Source: Xanthomonas citri pv. mangiferaeindicae (GTDB lineage: Bacteria; Pseudomonadota; Gammaproteobacteria; Xanthomonadales; Xanthomonadaceae). From it: DNA of 64,000 nt. The DNA lies in the NCBI GenBank assembly GCA_002240395.1, contig CP016836.1:1612001-1676000 (forward strand), written 5' to 3'. The notes under the pieces were generated by a model. It searched no databases. It was given only the letters and a program-made list of their open reading frames with translations, and was not told the origin of the DNA. The position numbers were made by a program, and so were the translations under genes. Of this stretch, positions 17,537 to 26,410 are shown piece by piece (the first letter of the stretch is position 1; every line of letters starts with the position of its first letter).

Positions 17537-19789
17537 TCAGTAACGCCAGTGCACCGTCACGCCGAACGTGCGCGGTCGCACCAGGCCCTGACCGATGCCG
17601 TTGACCTCGGACACGCTGCGGGTGATGCCGCGCACATCGCCGAGGTTGGAGCCGAACAACGTCAAGTCGGTGGTCCCGAAGGTCATGCGGTAGCGCAGGT
17701 CGACCGTGGTGTAGTTGCCCTGGGTGTGGCGGACCGCGCCGGGCACGGCCGATGCCAGGTCGCTGATGCCGCTGCCGACATACTGGTGGGCGAGCGTGAG
17801 CGTCGGTGCAAAGCGCGTGTCGAACTGGTAATTGAGCACGTTGCTGACCGTCCAGTCGGCGGAACCCGGCAGTTGCGCACCGGCCGGCGCGGTGCCGGCC
17901 CAGAGGATCTCCAGGTCCTCGTCCAGCCGCGCCTGCTGCCAGGTGGCGGCCAACTGCCAGTCGAAGCCGGCGACCGGTCGCCAGGTCGTCGCCAGTTCGA
18001 TGCCGCGGCTGTAGGCCTGGCCGCCGTTGCTGGCGTAGTTGTAGAAGTCGGGCGTCTGCAGGCGCAGCTGGATGTCCTGCCAGTCGACGTAGAACAGCGT
18101 TGCATCGACCAGCCAGCGGCCGTCGGCGAAGCTGCTGCGTGCACCGAGCTCATAGTTGACCAGGCTGTCGCTGCGCGAGCCGGGCGGAATCGGGTAGGCG
18201 CTCAACCCGCCGGTATTGGGCTCGCCGAAGCGGAAGCCCTCCGACACCAGCGCATAGACCATCAGATCCTGCGACGGCGTCCAGGTCAGCGAGGCCTTCG
18301 GATTGAAGCCGTCTTCGTCGGTGCGCGCGCGGGTGACGATCGGGTCGCCCGGCCAGGTGGAGAAACCGACCTGGGTGCTGCGCGATTCGACCCGGGTGCG
18401 GAAGAAGCGGCCGCCGAGCGTGGCTTTCCACTGGTCGTTGAAGTGGAATGTGCCCTCGCCGAAGACCGCCAGTTCGGTACCGTCGAGATGGCTGTAGAAG
18501 GCGTTGAAGATCGCATCGTCCGGCGCGATGACCGCGCCGCTGCCCGGCCCGAACAGCGGCGAGCGGTCGAACGCGCCGGCCGCGCCCTGCGCGCCGAGCG
18601 CCTCATACGTGGCCTTGTCGGTCTGGAACACCATGCCGCCCACCAGCCATTCGAGCCGCTGGACGCCGGACGAGGCCAGTCGCAGTTCCAGGCTGCGGCC
18701 GGTGCTCTCGCCGCCGGAGGCGATGTACAGCGGCGTATCGAGATCGAGCCCGAGGTCGGCGTTGTAGGCGCCGCGGATCGGGGTGTAGTCGAACTGCCAT
18801 TCCTGGCGCTTGTCCTGCTGGGCGAGCAGCGCGGTCAGGGTCGCAAAGCCCAGGTCCTGATCCAGCCGCAGGCTATGCACCGCGACCTTGGTGTCGGTGA
18901 ACTCGGGAATCGCGGTGGTGCGCTCGAACTCGCCGAGTCCGGCGATGCGATAGCTGTTGTCGTCGGCATCGGTGTTCTGCCACAGGCTCAACCAACTCAG
19001 CGTGGTCGCCTGCGACGGCGTCAGCGTGACCGACAGGCGGCCGCCGGCGGTGCGGCTGTCGTTGCTGCCGGTCCGGCCCAGGCCGACGTTGTCGAGATAG
19101 CCCGGATCCTCGCGCAGCTGCGCGACGGCGCGCACTGCGAGCACGTCCTCGGCAATCGGCAGGTTGACCATCGCCTTGGCACCGAAGCCGACGTCGGCAT
19201 TGCGGGTCTGGCTGGCGGTGAGCTCGGCGGCGGCGTCGAAGCCCGAGGCATCGGCAAGATTGGCGACGTAGTTGATCGCCCCGCCCATCGAGGCCGAACC
19301 GAACAAGGTGCCCTGCGGTCCGCGCAGCACTTCGACGCGATTGATGTCGAAGGCGTCGATGTCGGGGACGACGATCGTCCAGCCCGGCTCGGTCAGCGGC
19401 ACCTCGTTGAGGAAGTAGCCGGTCGTGGTCTGCCCCTGCACATTGCCCGAACTGGTCGCGATGCCGCGCATGACCACGTGCGAGACGCCGGGCTGGTAGT
19501 TGTTGAACACCACGCCGGGCGTGCGCTGGATGTAGTCGGACAGCGACTGTGCGCCGAGGTCCTCGAGCTGCTGGCCGGTGACCGCCGAGACCGAGCCGGC
19601 GATCTCGCGTACCGATTCCTGGCGCTTGCCGGCGGTGACGACGATGGTGTCGAGCTCGGTGGTCGAGGGCGGCGCGTCGGCGGCGGCCGGGTCCTGCGCC
19701 AGCGCCAGGCCCGAGGCCGTCATCAGCGGAAGGCACAGGCAAGCCAGATGAAGCGCGCGGGCCAGACGTGAGACGGTAGGCGGCTGCAT
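17537..19789 (-). CDS. TonB-dependent outer-membrane receptor
   Basis: A 750-residue receptor with a signal peptide (LHLACLCLPLMTASGLALAQ), a TonB-box-like ELDTIVVTAGKR (about residues 44-55), a plug domain with VVMRGIAT, VEVLRGPQGTLFGSASMGGAINYV, and a long beta-barrel ending in aromatic ...TVHWRY. It resembles the general catecholate/polymer type without a signalling N-terminal extension. It is the first gene of the operon with amidase, PaiB, esterase and S9 peptidase, so its ligand is probably something those enzymes cleave (inference). The ATG at 19789 is preferred because the signal peptide starts there. Confidence 0.93.
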   Translation of the reverse strand: MQPPTVSRLARALHLACLCLPLMTASGLALAQDPAAADAPPSTTELDTIVVTAGKRQESVREIAGSVSAVTGQQLEDLGAQSLSDYIQRTPGVVFNNYQPGVSHVVMRGIATSSGNVQGQTTTGYFLNEVPLTEPGWTIVVPDIDAFDINRVEVLRGPQGTLFGSASMGGAINYVANLADASGFDAAAELTASQTRNADVGFGAKAMVNLPIAEDVLAVRAVAQLREDPGYLDNVGLGRTGSNDSRTAGGRLSVTLTPSQATTLSWLSLWQNTDADDNSYRIAGLGEFERTTAIPEFTDTKVAVHSLRLDQDLGFATLTALLAQQDKRQEWQFDYTPIRGAYNADLGLDLDTPLYIASGGESTGRSLELRLASSGVQRLEWLVGGMVFQTDKATYEALGAQGAAGAFDRSPLFGPGSGAVIAPDDAIFNAFYSHLDGTELAVFGEGTFHFNDQWKATLGGRFFRTRVESRSTQVGFSTWPGDPIVTRARTDEDGFNPKASLTWTPSQDLMVYALVSEGFRFGEPNTGGLSAYPIPPGSRSDSLVNYELGARSSFADGRWLVDATLFYVDWQDIQLRLQTPDFYNYASNGGQAYSRGIELATTWRPVAGFDWQLAATWQQARLDEDLEILWAGTAPAGAQLPGSADWTVSNVLNYQFDTRFAPTLTLAHQYVGSGISDLASAVPGAVRHTQGNYTTVDLRYRMTFGTTDLTLFGSNLGDVRGITRSVSEVNGIGQGLVRPRTFGVTVHWRY

Positions 19790-19975
19790 GGAAGTCCCCG
19801 GTTGGCGGTGGCTGGACACGGGTCCGTGTCATGGCGTCGCCGGGCGTCCCCTTCCCGGCGTGGTTGCGATGCGTTTCGAGTATTGGAAGACGCGCACAAT
19901 CGCGTCCAGCAGATTCCACGGCCGACAATTTCTCGCTAACCGATTGATCCCAAAGACGGAATGCGCGTGCCCGCC

Positions 19976-20050
19976 GCATATGCCACGGAATCGGCGGCGC
20001 AATTTCGCAGGATCTGCGTTCCGCGCCCCGAAATTCGGTACGTTGTACCG
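19976..20050. promoter_or_regulatory. Three palindromes in the TonB receptor/Lrp divergent region
   Basis: In the 294-base gap between the divergent TonB receptor and Lrp genes lie three inverted repeats: GCATATGC (19976-19983), CGCAG-GAT-CTGCG (20006-20018) and CGGTAC-GTT-GTACCG (20036-20050). The last is a perfect 15-bp palindrome 33 bases before the Lrp start. Their centres are about 32 and 31 bases apart, close to three helical turns. Lrp/AsnC proteins are known to bind several sites on one DNA face, so these are candidate operators. Confidence 0.5.
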
Positions 20051-20083
20051 TCCCTGCCCGCCAGGCCCGCCCGCTGGACCGCC

Positions 20084-20575
20084 ATGACGACCCGTTCGCC
20101 CGACCGCACCGATCTGAGAATCCTCGACGTGCTGCAGCAGGACGCGCGCATCACCAACCAAGCGCTGGCCGAGCGCGTCGCGTTGTCGCCCAGCGCGTGT
20201 CTGGCGCGTGTGCGTGCACTGGAGCAACGCGGCCTGATCCGCAGCTACCGCGCCCAGGTCGCGGTCGACCGCATCCGCTCGGCGACCATCGTCATGGCGC
20301 AGGTCAGCTTCCGCCAGCACGCGCTCGAGGGCTTCACCGAGTTCGACCGGCGCATCCTGGCGATGCCGGAAATCGTCGAGGCCAGCCGCGTGTCCGGCCC
20401 TTACGACTACATGCTGCGGGTCATCGTCCGCGACGTGCACCACTGGAAGGACGTCGCCCGCGCGCTGCTCAGCGGCGACGACGGCGTGGAGAAGATCGTC
20501 TCGCACTTCCTGATGGATGAGGTCAAGGCCTTCGCCGGGTATCCCTTGACCGACGACGCGCCCGCACCGCGCTGA
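20084..20575 (+). CDS. Lrp/AsnC family transcriptional regulator
   Basis: A 163-residue regulator with an N-terminal winged helix (about residues 8-65: DLRILDVLQQDARITNQAL, then the recognition region LSPSACLARVRALE) and a C-terminal RAM ligand-binding domain (SRVSGPYDYMLRVIVRD). Lrp/AsnC proteins bind amino acids or related small molecules and form octamers that wrap DNA. The ATG at 20084 is chosen; the frame is open further upstream but through the palindromic region. Divergent orientation suggests it controls the TonB/amidase operon and itself. Confidence 0.92.
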   Translation: MTTRSPDRTDLRILDVLQQDARITNQALAERVALSPSACLARVRALEQRGLIRSYRAQVAVDRIRSATIVMAQVSFRQHALEGFTEFDRRILAMPEIVEASRVSGPYDYMLRVIVRDVHHWKDVARALLSGDDGVEKIVSHFLMDEVKAFAGYPLTDDAPAPR

Positions 20576-20594
20576 GCCATGCGCGGCGCGTGCC

Positions 20595-22700
20595 TCAATC
20601 CAGCCGCAGTGGCAGCTCGCGCGTGGCGGTGTTGCCGCTGGCATCGCGCACCACCGCGCGCAGCACGTAATCGCCGGCGGTCAGCGTCGCCGGGTCCCAC
20701 AGCGCCGGTTCGAGGCGGCCGTCGCGCACGAGGTTGTTGACCGCGTAGCGGAAGCGCGTGCGCGAGGCGCCGTGCACGGTGATGCCGCTGTCGGCTGCGT
20801 AGGCCACGCGCACCGCCTCGCGGTGCGGCGGCATGCGATCGAAGTCGATCGTCATCACCGGGGTCTCGAAGCCGGGCAGGGGCGTGCCGTCGGCCGTCAG
20901 CAATTGCCAGCCCAGCGCGTGCAGGCCCAGGCGCCGGCGCGGCAGGTTGCCGTCGACCTGGTCCCAGGCCTCGACGACGATCTGCACGCCGCCGCCCGCG
21001 CGCGGCACGCGCAGCCGGCCGTCTTCGCGCGCGACGATCGGCTGGTCGCTGGCATCGAGCAGGGTGAGGTCGTCGATGCGCGGCGCGACGGTGTCGACGA
21101 AGTTGCGAAAGCGCAGCCCGATCGCGTTGCGCTGATAGCCGGACGGGCCGACCATCAGGTGCACGTGCGCCTGCGCGTTGATCGTGCCGATCGCATCGCC
21201 TGCGCGCAGCCGCGTGCCGCGCGCGATGCGCACGCGCGCGGTGCGCCCGTCGTCGCCCGCGATCAGCTGGAAGCGCGGATCGAGCGCGTCGCCGCGCGGC
21301 GTGCGGCCCACGCGCATGTGCATGTAGGTCAGCTCGTCGAGGACCAGGTGCTCGGCCTGGTCGCCGAACCCGGCGGCGGCGAACGGGCTGGCGACCTTGG
21401 CGTCGGCGATCACCAGCACCGGGCTGCCGACATCGCCACGCACGTCGAACCCGGCATGCAGGTGGTTGCGCGACTCGCCGCGGAAGTTGCCGCGCACCTC
21501 GCCGAGTGTGCCCACGACCTCGTGCCAGCCGTCCTGCGGTGCTAGTGGCCAGCGGCCGCGGGTGTCGGGCAGCGCGATGTCCGGCGCCGGGCCGACGGCG
21601 GCATTGGCGAGGTTCTGCTTGGCGCGTTGCGGACGGACCTGCACGATGCGGTGCACACGATGGGCGGCCGCGTCGGCGACCCACAGCCGGTTCCAGGCAT
21701 CGAACGCGAGTCCGGCCGGTCGCGCCAGGCGCTGGGCCATGTCGCGGCCGGTCAACACATGCGCCTGGCCGTCGGGCGCGATCTGCAGCACCCGCCCGCG
21801 CGCGAGCTCGCCGAGATACAGGCGGCCTTGCGCGTCGATCGCGATCGAGACCGGCGCCGACGGGGCCGCATCGGGCTCGTTGCCGTGCAGGGCCTGCGCC
21901 GTGGTGGTGCCATCGGGCGCGATGCGGCGCAGCGCATGGTTGCCGGTATCGGCGACCCAGACGACCCCGTCGACATCGACCGCGACCCCACTGGGCGTAT
22001 CGAAACGCGCCTGCGCGCCGGGGCCATCGGCGAGGCCCGGCCGGCCGTCGCCGGCCAGCGTGCGCACCTGACCGTGCTCGATCACGCGGATGCGGTCGTT
22101 GAACCCGTCGGCCACGAAGACCCGGCCGGCCGCATCGACCGCAACGCCGGTCGGCGCATGGAAGCGCGCTTGGCTCGCCGGACCGTCGGCGAAGCCGGCC
22201 TCGCCGGTGCCGGCAAGGGTCGTCACCGTGCCGTCGGGCGCAACTGCGCGGATGGCATGGTTGCCGGTGTCGGCGACCAGCAGCGTGCCGGCGGCGTCGA
22301 TCGCCAGACCCGAGGGCGTGTGGAAGCGCGCCAGCGCGCCGCGACCGTCGGCGAAGCCCTCGGCCCCGCCGGCGAACGTATCGACACGGCCGTCGGCCGC
22401 GATGCGCCGGATGCGGTTGGACGCGCCGCCCTCGGCGACGAAGGCCGTGCCATCGGCGGCGGCGACGATGCCGTAGGGGTCGTCGAACCGCGCTTGTGCC
22501 CAATCGCCATCGACCGCGCCGCGGTGGCCGTCGCCGGCCGCCAGCTCGATGCGCGCCGGCAGGCCCGCAGGCGCCGGGCCGAGCGGTGGCGGTTCGCTGT
22601 GCCGATGCTCCCACCAGACACTGCCCACGAGCGCAGCAAGCGTCAGCGCCGCCACGCCCCACAGTGCCCGGCGCGCGCCGGGCCGCAGCCGCGCGGGCAC
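20595..22700 (-). CDS. NHL-repeat propeller fused to a LytM/M23-like domain
   Basis: A 701-residue envelope protein starting at a GTG. Residues about 12-29 form a membrane anchor. Residues about 45-365 are NHL repeats (recurring GVAVDAAGRVFVADG, NHAIRAVAPDG, TLAG.G), predicting a beta-propeller. Residues about 395-525 look like an M23/LytM metallopeptidase: HAGFD (H and D ligands, about residue 415) and HVHLMVG (HxH, about 511-513). An Ig-like C-terminal part follows (about 540-700). M23 enzymes cut peptidoglycan peptides; whether this copy is active is unknown. The next gene upstream, rlmI, ends two bases before it starts. Confidence 0.8.
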   Translation of the reverse strand: MPARLRPGARRALWGVAALTLAALVGSVWWEHRHSEPPPLGPAPAGLPARIELAAGDGHRGAVDGDWAQARFDDPYGIVAAADGTAFVAEGGASNRIRRIAADGRVDTFAGGAEGFADGRGALARFHTPSGLAIDAAGTLLVADTGNHAIRAVAPDGTVTTLAGTGEAGFADGPASQARFHAPTGVAVDAAGRVFVADGFNDRIRVIEHGQVRTLAGDGRPGLADGPGAQARFDTPSGVAVDVDGVVWVADTGNHALRRIAPDGTTTAQALHGNEPDAAPSAPVSIAIDAQGRLYLGELARGRVLQIAPDGQAHVLTGRDMAQRLARPAGLAFDAWNRLWVADAAAHRVHRIVQVRPQRAKQNLANAAVGPAPDIALPDTRGRWPLAPQDGWHEVVGTLGEVRGNFRGESRNHLHAGFDVRGDVGSPVLVIADAKVASPFAAAGFGDQAEHLVLDELTYMHMRVGRTPRGDALDPRFQLIAGDDGRTARVRIARGTRLRAGDAIGTINAQAHVHLMVGPSGYQRNAIGLRFRNFVDTVAPRIDDLTLLDASDQPIVAREDGRLRVPRAGGGVQIVVEAWDQVDGNLPRRRLGLHALGWQLLTADGTPLPGFETPVMTIDFDRMPPHREAVRVAYAADSGITVHGASRTRFRYAVNNLVRDGRLEPALWDPATLTAGDYVLRAVVRDASGNTATRELPLRLD

Positions 22701-22701
22701 C

Positions 22702-23874
22702 CTAGTCGAGCACGCGGCAGAACACCGCCTTCAGATAGCGCGATTCCTGCACGTGCGCCAGGAACGGGTGGTCGGGGCCCGCGCCGGCGACCTTGAGCAC
22801 CTGGATCGTGCGGCCGGCGTAGAACGCCGCGCGCCGCAGCATGTCCAGGAACTGCTCCTCGCTGACCAGTCCCGTGCACGAGAACGTCGCCAGCAGGCCG
22901 CCCGGCTTCACCACGCCGAGCGCCAGCTTGTTCATGTCCAGATATTTCTTCAGCGCCGGAATCACCTGGTCGCGGTCGCGGGTCATCTTGGCCGGGTCGA
23001 GTACGACGACGTCGTAGGCGTCGCCCGCGTTCGCCGCATCGCGCAGCCACGGGAAGATGTCGGCCTGCACGAAGCGGATGCGCACATCGTTGAGGCGGGC
23101 ATTGCCCTTGGCGATCTCGATCACGTCCTCGTCGATGTCGACGCCGACCACCTCGCTGGCGCCGCGCACGGCCGCGTACACGCCGAAGCCGCCGGTGTTG
23201 CAGCACAGATCGAGCATGCGCTTGCCTGCGACCTGGCGGCTGAGCCATTCGCGGTTCTCGCGCTGGTCGGCGAAGAAGCCGGTCTTGTGCGCACCGGCCG
23301 GGTCGGCGCGGAAGCGCACGCCGTGCTCGGTGATGATCGCAGGCTCGGCCGGCGTGCTGCCGCGGAAGTCGAAGCTTTCCTGCTTCTGCACATGCTCGTC
23401 GGCGAAGCTGTGGAAGCGGCAGCCGGGGAACTGCTCGCGCAGCGCCTCGAAGATCCAGTCGCGGTGGCGGAATGCACCGGCGCTGAAGAACTCGACCACC
23501 AGCAGGTCGCCATAGCGGTCGACGACCAGGCCGCTGATGCCGTCGCCTTCGCTGTGCACGACGCGCCAGGCGTCGGAGACCGCGTCGAGCCCGAGCACCT
23601 CGCGGCGCAGCGCGACCGCGTCGGCGATCTTGCGCGAGAACCAGCCCGCGTCGACCGGGACATCGGGGTGCGTTTCGAGGATGCGCACGGCGATGCGCGA
23701 ATGGCCGTTGTAGAAGCCGCGGCCGATCCACTCGCCGTCGACGCCGACGACCTCGACGATGCTACCGGGCTTGGGCCGCTGCGCAGGCTTGTCGACCAGG
23801 CGCTGGAAGATCCAGGGATGACTCGAACGCCAGGCGTTCTTGAGGCGGACGACGGGGTTGGGCGTGTTGGTCAT
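22702..23874 (-). CDS. rlmI: RlmI-type 23S rRNA m5C methyltransferase
   Basis: A class I SAM methyltransferase (390 residues) with an N-terminal PUA domain (about residues 5-75, HPWIFQRLV, GSIVEVV, GRGFYN) and a C-terminal Rossmann domain (MLDLCCNTGGFGVYAA, VVGVDIDEDVIEIAKGN). In E. coli RlmI methylates C1962 of 23S rRNA. The catalytic Cys is in LLATFSCTG. The substrate-binding motif reads LDPAKM, where DPPKF is usual. It seems to be transcribed with the NHL/LytM gene, two bases apart. Confidence 0.88.
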   Translation of the reverse strand: MTNTPNPVVRLKNAWRSSHPWIFQRLVDKPAQRPKPGSIVEVVGVDGEWIGRGFYNGHSRIAVRILETHPDVPVDAGWFSRKIADAVALRREVLGLDAVSDAWRVVHSEGDGISGLVVDRYGDLLVVEFFSAGAFRHRDWIFEALREQFPGCRFHSFADEHVQKQESFDFRGSTPAEPAIITEHGVRFRADPAGAHKTGFFADQRENREWLSRQVAGKRMLDLCCNTGGFGVYAAVRGASEVVGVDIDEDVIEIAKGNARLNDVRIRFVQADIFPWLRDAANAGDAYDVVVLDPAKMTRDRDQVIPALKKYLDMNKLALGVVKPGGLLATFSCTGLVSEEQFLDMLRRAAFYAGRTIQVLKVAGAGPDHPFLAHVQESRYLKAVFCRVLD

Positions 23875-23930
23875 CGCGGCATTCTACGCGCTCGTCGCGC
23901 AGTGGCCCGCTCGTCGAAGGGCTGCGCGAC

Positions 23931-24728
23931 TCAGCGGCGCAGCGCGTCGGCCGGCACCACCAGCTCGGTCGACAACGCCAGGTGGTCGGAGAACGCCGCC
24001 GGCAACGCCTGCATGTTCGTGCACTGCAGCGTGCGCGTGGCGAGGATGTGGTCGATCGCGCGCTGCGGTCGCCAGCTGGGGAAGGTGTGCACCTCGCAGG
24101 CTGGCGGCTGCAGGCCGGTGCCGCGGTAGAGCACGTCCATCTCCGGGCGGTCCCAGGTGCAGTTGAAGTCGCCCATCAGCACCGCATTGGGATAGTCCTG
24201 CAGCACTTCGGAGATGAAGGCCAGCTGCGAGCGACGGGACTGCGCACCCAGCGACAGGTGCGCGATCGCGACCACCAGGCCTTCGGTGCCTTCGCCGAAC
24301 CGGCTCAGCAGCACGCCGCGTCCGCCGATCCGGCCAGGCAGGGCGTGGTTGATGACCTCGACCGGCTCGAGCCGGCTCAGCAGCCCGTTGGCGCTGGAAG
24401 CGACCGCGCCGACGCGGCGGTTGGGCTGGTGACTCCAGAAATCGAAGCCGCCGCGCTCGGCGAGGTAGTGGGTCTGGTTGGTGAAGCCCGAGCGCCAGCT
24501 GCCGGGGTCGGCCTCCTGCAGGCCGACGATGTCGTGGCGGCCGGCCAGTGCCGCGATCGCATCGAGCGCGGTGCGCTTGCCGGCCGGCAGTACGTGCGAC
24601 CAACTGCGGGTCGCGTAGTCGCTGTAGCGGCGGGTACTCGAACCGGCCTGGATGTTGGCGCTGAGCAGCCGCAGGCGCTGCGGTGCGGGTTCGGACACTG
24701 GGGCGGGCGTGGGTTCGGGCTGCGGCAT
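23931..24728 (-). CDS. Endonuclease/exonuclease/phosphatase family hydrolase
   Basis: A 265-residue metal-dependent phosphodiesterase/phosphatase fold protein. Landmarks in order are RLLSANIQAG (metal Asn), DIVGLQEADPGSW (metal Glu), VAIAHLSLG, VLMGDFNCTWDRPEM (catalytic Asp-x-Asn) and the C-terminal AFSDHLALS (Asp-His). No signal peptide is visible. Members include phospholipases, nucleases and inositol phosphatases, and the substrate here is open. Its start lies six bases from the end of the upstream dsbA-type gene, so the two are probably cotranscribed. Confidence 0.85.
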   Translation of the reverse strand: MPQPEPTPAPVSEPAPQRLRLLSANIQAGSSTRRYSDYATRSWSHVLPAGKRTALDAIAALAGRHDIVGLQEADPGSWRSGFTNQTHYLAERGGFDFWSHQPNRRVGAVASSANGLLSRLEPVEVINHALPGRIGGRGVLLSRFGEGTEGLVVAIAHLSLGAQSRRSQLAFISEVLQDYPNAVLMGDFNCTWDRPEMDVLYRGTGLQPPACEVHTFPSWRPQRAIDHILATRTLQCTNMQALPAAFSDHLALSTELVVPADALRR

Positions 24729-24733
24729 CGGCC

Positions 24734-25540
24734 CTAGCGTGCGGCACGCTCCGTTGCGATCAGGTGATCGGCGATGCGCAGCATGTCTTCGAGCGACTTG
24801 CGGCCGATGATGCGGTACTTGCCGGCCACGACCAGCGTCGGCGTGGAGTCGACGCCGCTGCGGGTCGCGAACTGGCGCGCCCGGCCGAGGTTCGCATTGA
24901 CCGCAAAGCTCTGCATCGTGCTGCGGAAGCGCTGCGGGTCCACGCCCAGGCTGCCGTAGAACGCCACGATGCTGTCGGCATCGGCGTTCTGGCGCAGCTT
25001 GCGCTCGATGTGGATGGCGTTGAACGTCGCATCGTGGGTACGCGCCAGCGTGCCCATCGCCTCGGAGGCGAAGAATGCGCGCGGGAACTGGTCGTTCTGG
25101 TCGAACACGACCGGCACGGCGACGAACTTGACGTCGTCGGGCAGCTTGGCTTTCCAGGCGTTGACCAGCGGTTCGAACGCAGCGCAATGGCCGCACCAGT
25201 AGGCGAACACTTCGGCGACTTCGATCTTGCCGGCGGTCTGGGCGAACGGCTGGCCGTTGTCGATGACGACGTAGTCGGTGCCGGCGACCGGGGCCGGGCC
25301 CTCGGGTGCGACGATCGGATTGTGGGTGGCCGGTGCGGCCGCCTCGGCCTCGGTGCCCGCTTCGGCGGCCGGCGCCTGCGCTGCGTCGGGCGCGGCGGGC
25401 GCAGGTGCCTGCTCGCTCGCGGGGGCGCTGGCCGGCGCAGTCGGCGCGGCGTCGGGCGCGGCGGCCGGGTCGGGCTGCTGCCCGCAGGCGGCGATCAGGA
25501 CGGGGGCGAGCAGCACCAGCAGGGAATGGCGGATCTTCAT
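24734..25540 (-). CDS. dsbA: DsbA-type thiol:disulfide interchange lipoprotein
   Basis: A 268-residue DsbA-like oxidoreductase that introduces disulfide bonds in the periplasm. The lipobox IAAC (Cys19) predicts a lipid anchor, followed by an Ala/Pro/Glu-rich linker (about residues 20-85). The thioredoxin-fold domain has the active site AYWCGHCAAF and the cis-Pro loop VDSTPTLVV. It lies next to a second DsbA-type gene with a different active site (CIHC), a known arrangement in Xanthomonas relatives. TAG stop. Confidence 0.92.
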   Translation of the reverse strand: MKIRHSLLVLLAPVLIAACGQQPDPAAAPDAAPTAPASAPASEQAPAPAAPDAAQAPAAEAGTEAEAAAPATHNPIVAPEGPAPVAGTDYVVIDNGQPFAQTAGKIEVAEVFAYWCGHCAAFEPLVNAWKAKLPDDVKFVAVPVVFDQNDQFPRAFFASEAMGTLARTHDATFNAIHIERKLRQNADADSIVAFYGSLGVDPQRFRSTMQSFAVNANLGRARQFATRSGVDSTPTLVVAGKYRIIGRKSLEDMLRIADHLIATERAAR

Positions 25541-25587
25541 GGACGGTCTCTCGATGTGAGCGTTCGGTACGGGGCTCGGTCGCCGGC

Positions 25588-26247
25588 TCAGGGCCGGACG
25601 CGTTCCCGGGCGATGAGCTGGTCGGCGATCGTCAGCGCCTCCTCGAGAGTACGCGCCTGGACCCGGTAGCGGCCATTGATGATGAGCGTCGGCGTGCCCT
25701 GCAGGCCACTGCGCAGCGCGAAGGCCTGCGCCGCGTTCAGCCGCTCGTCGGTCTGTGCGCTGGTCATCGCGGTCTTGAACGCCGCCTGCGACGGCGCGCC
25801 GTGCGCGGCGTAGAACGCCGCCAGCGCATCGAGGCTCGCGCCGCTGCGCGGCAACTGACCAGTCTTGTGGACCGCGTCGAACACCGCGGCATGCGTGCGC
25901 TTGTCGATGCCCAGCGACTGCGCGGCGAAGAACGCCCGCGCGAACGGGTCGCCCGCGGTGAACACCGCCGGCAGATAGGTGAAGCGCACATCACGCGGCT
26001 GCCGGGCCAGCCACGCGTCGATCATCGGCTGGAAATGGAAGCAGTGGATGCAGCCATAGGAGAACACCTCGACCACCTCGACATGACCATCGAGCGGCTG
26101 CCACGGCGTGCCGCCCTCGATCACGGCGTAGTCGACGTTCTCCACGGGCGCGGGCGACTGCGCGGCGGCGGGCAGGGCGGCCGCCAGCGCGAACAGCGCG
26201 CAGGCCAGCCAACGGCACCAGGCAGGAACGGAACGGGAGACGGACAT
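25588..26247 (-). CDS. Second DsbA-type thiol:disulfide oxidoreductase
   Basis: A 219-residue periplasmic protein with a signal peptide (RWLACALFALAAALPAAAQ) and a DsbA fold. The active site is SYGCIHCFHF, with the cis-Pro loop LQGTPTLII. CIHC differs from the CGHC of its neighbour, so redox potential and substrates may differ. The frame is open 72 codons upstream, but the ATG at 26247 begins directly at the signal peptide. It is followed downstream by the lipoprotein DsbA and preceded by cytochrome c4. Confidence 0.92.
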   Translation of the reverse strand: MSVSRSVPAWCRWLACALFALAAALPAAAQSPAPVENVDYAVIEGGTPWQPLDGHVEVVEVFSYGCIHCFHFQPMIDAWLARQPRDVRFTYLPAVFTAGDPFARAFFAAQSLGIDKRTHAAVFDAVHKTGQLPRSGASLDALAAFYAAHGAPSQAAFKTAMTSAQTDERLNAAQAFALRSGLQGTPTLIINGRYRVQARTLEEALTIADQLIARERVRP

Positions 26248-26410
26248 GGCGGCGTGGACTCCTGGAGCGGCGCGGCGCAGGCCGGCCGGGAACACGGGGA
26301 TGGACACAGGGTGGGACGGACACACGAACGCCGGCGCGGGAAGCCCGGCCGGCGTTGCGGACGATACGGGATCGGGCAGGACCGTGCATGGCCCCACCCG
26401 GTGGCGCCAC

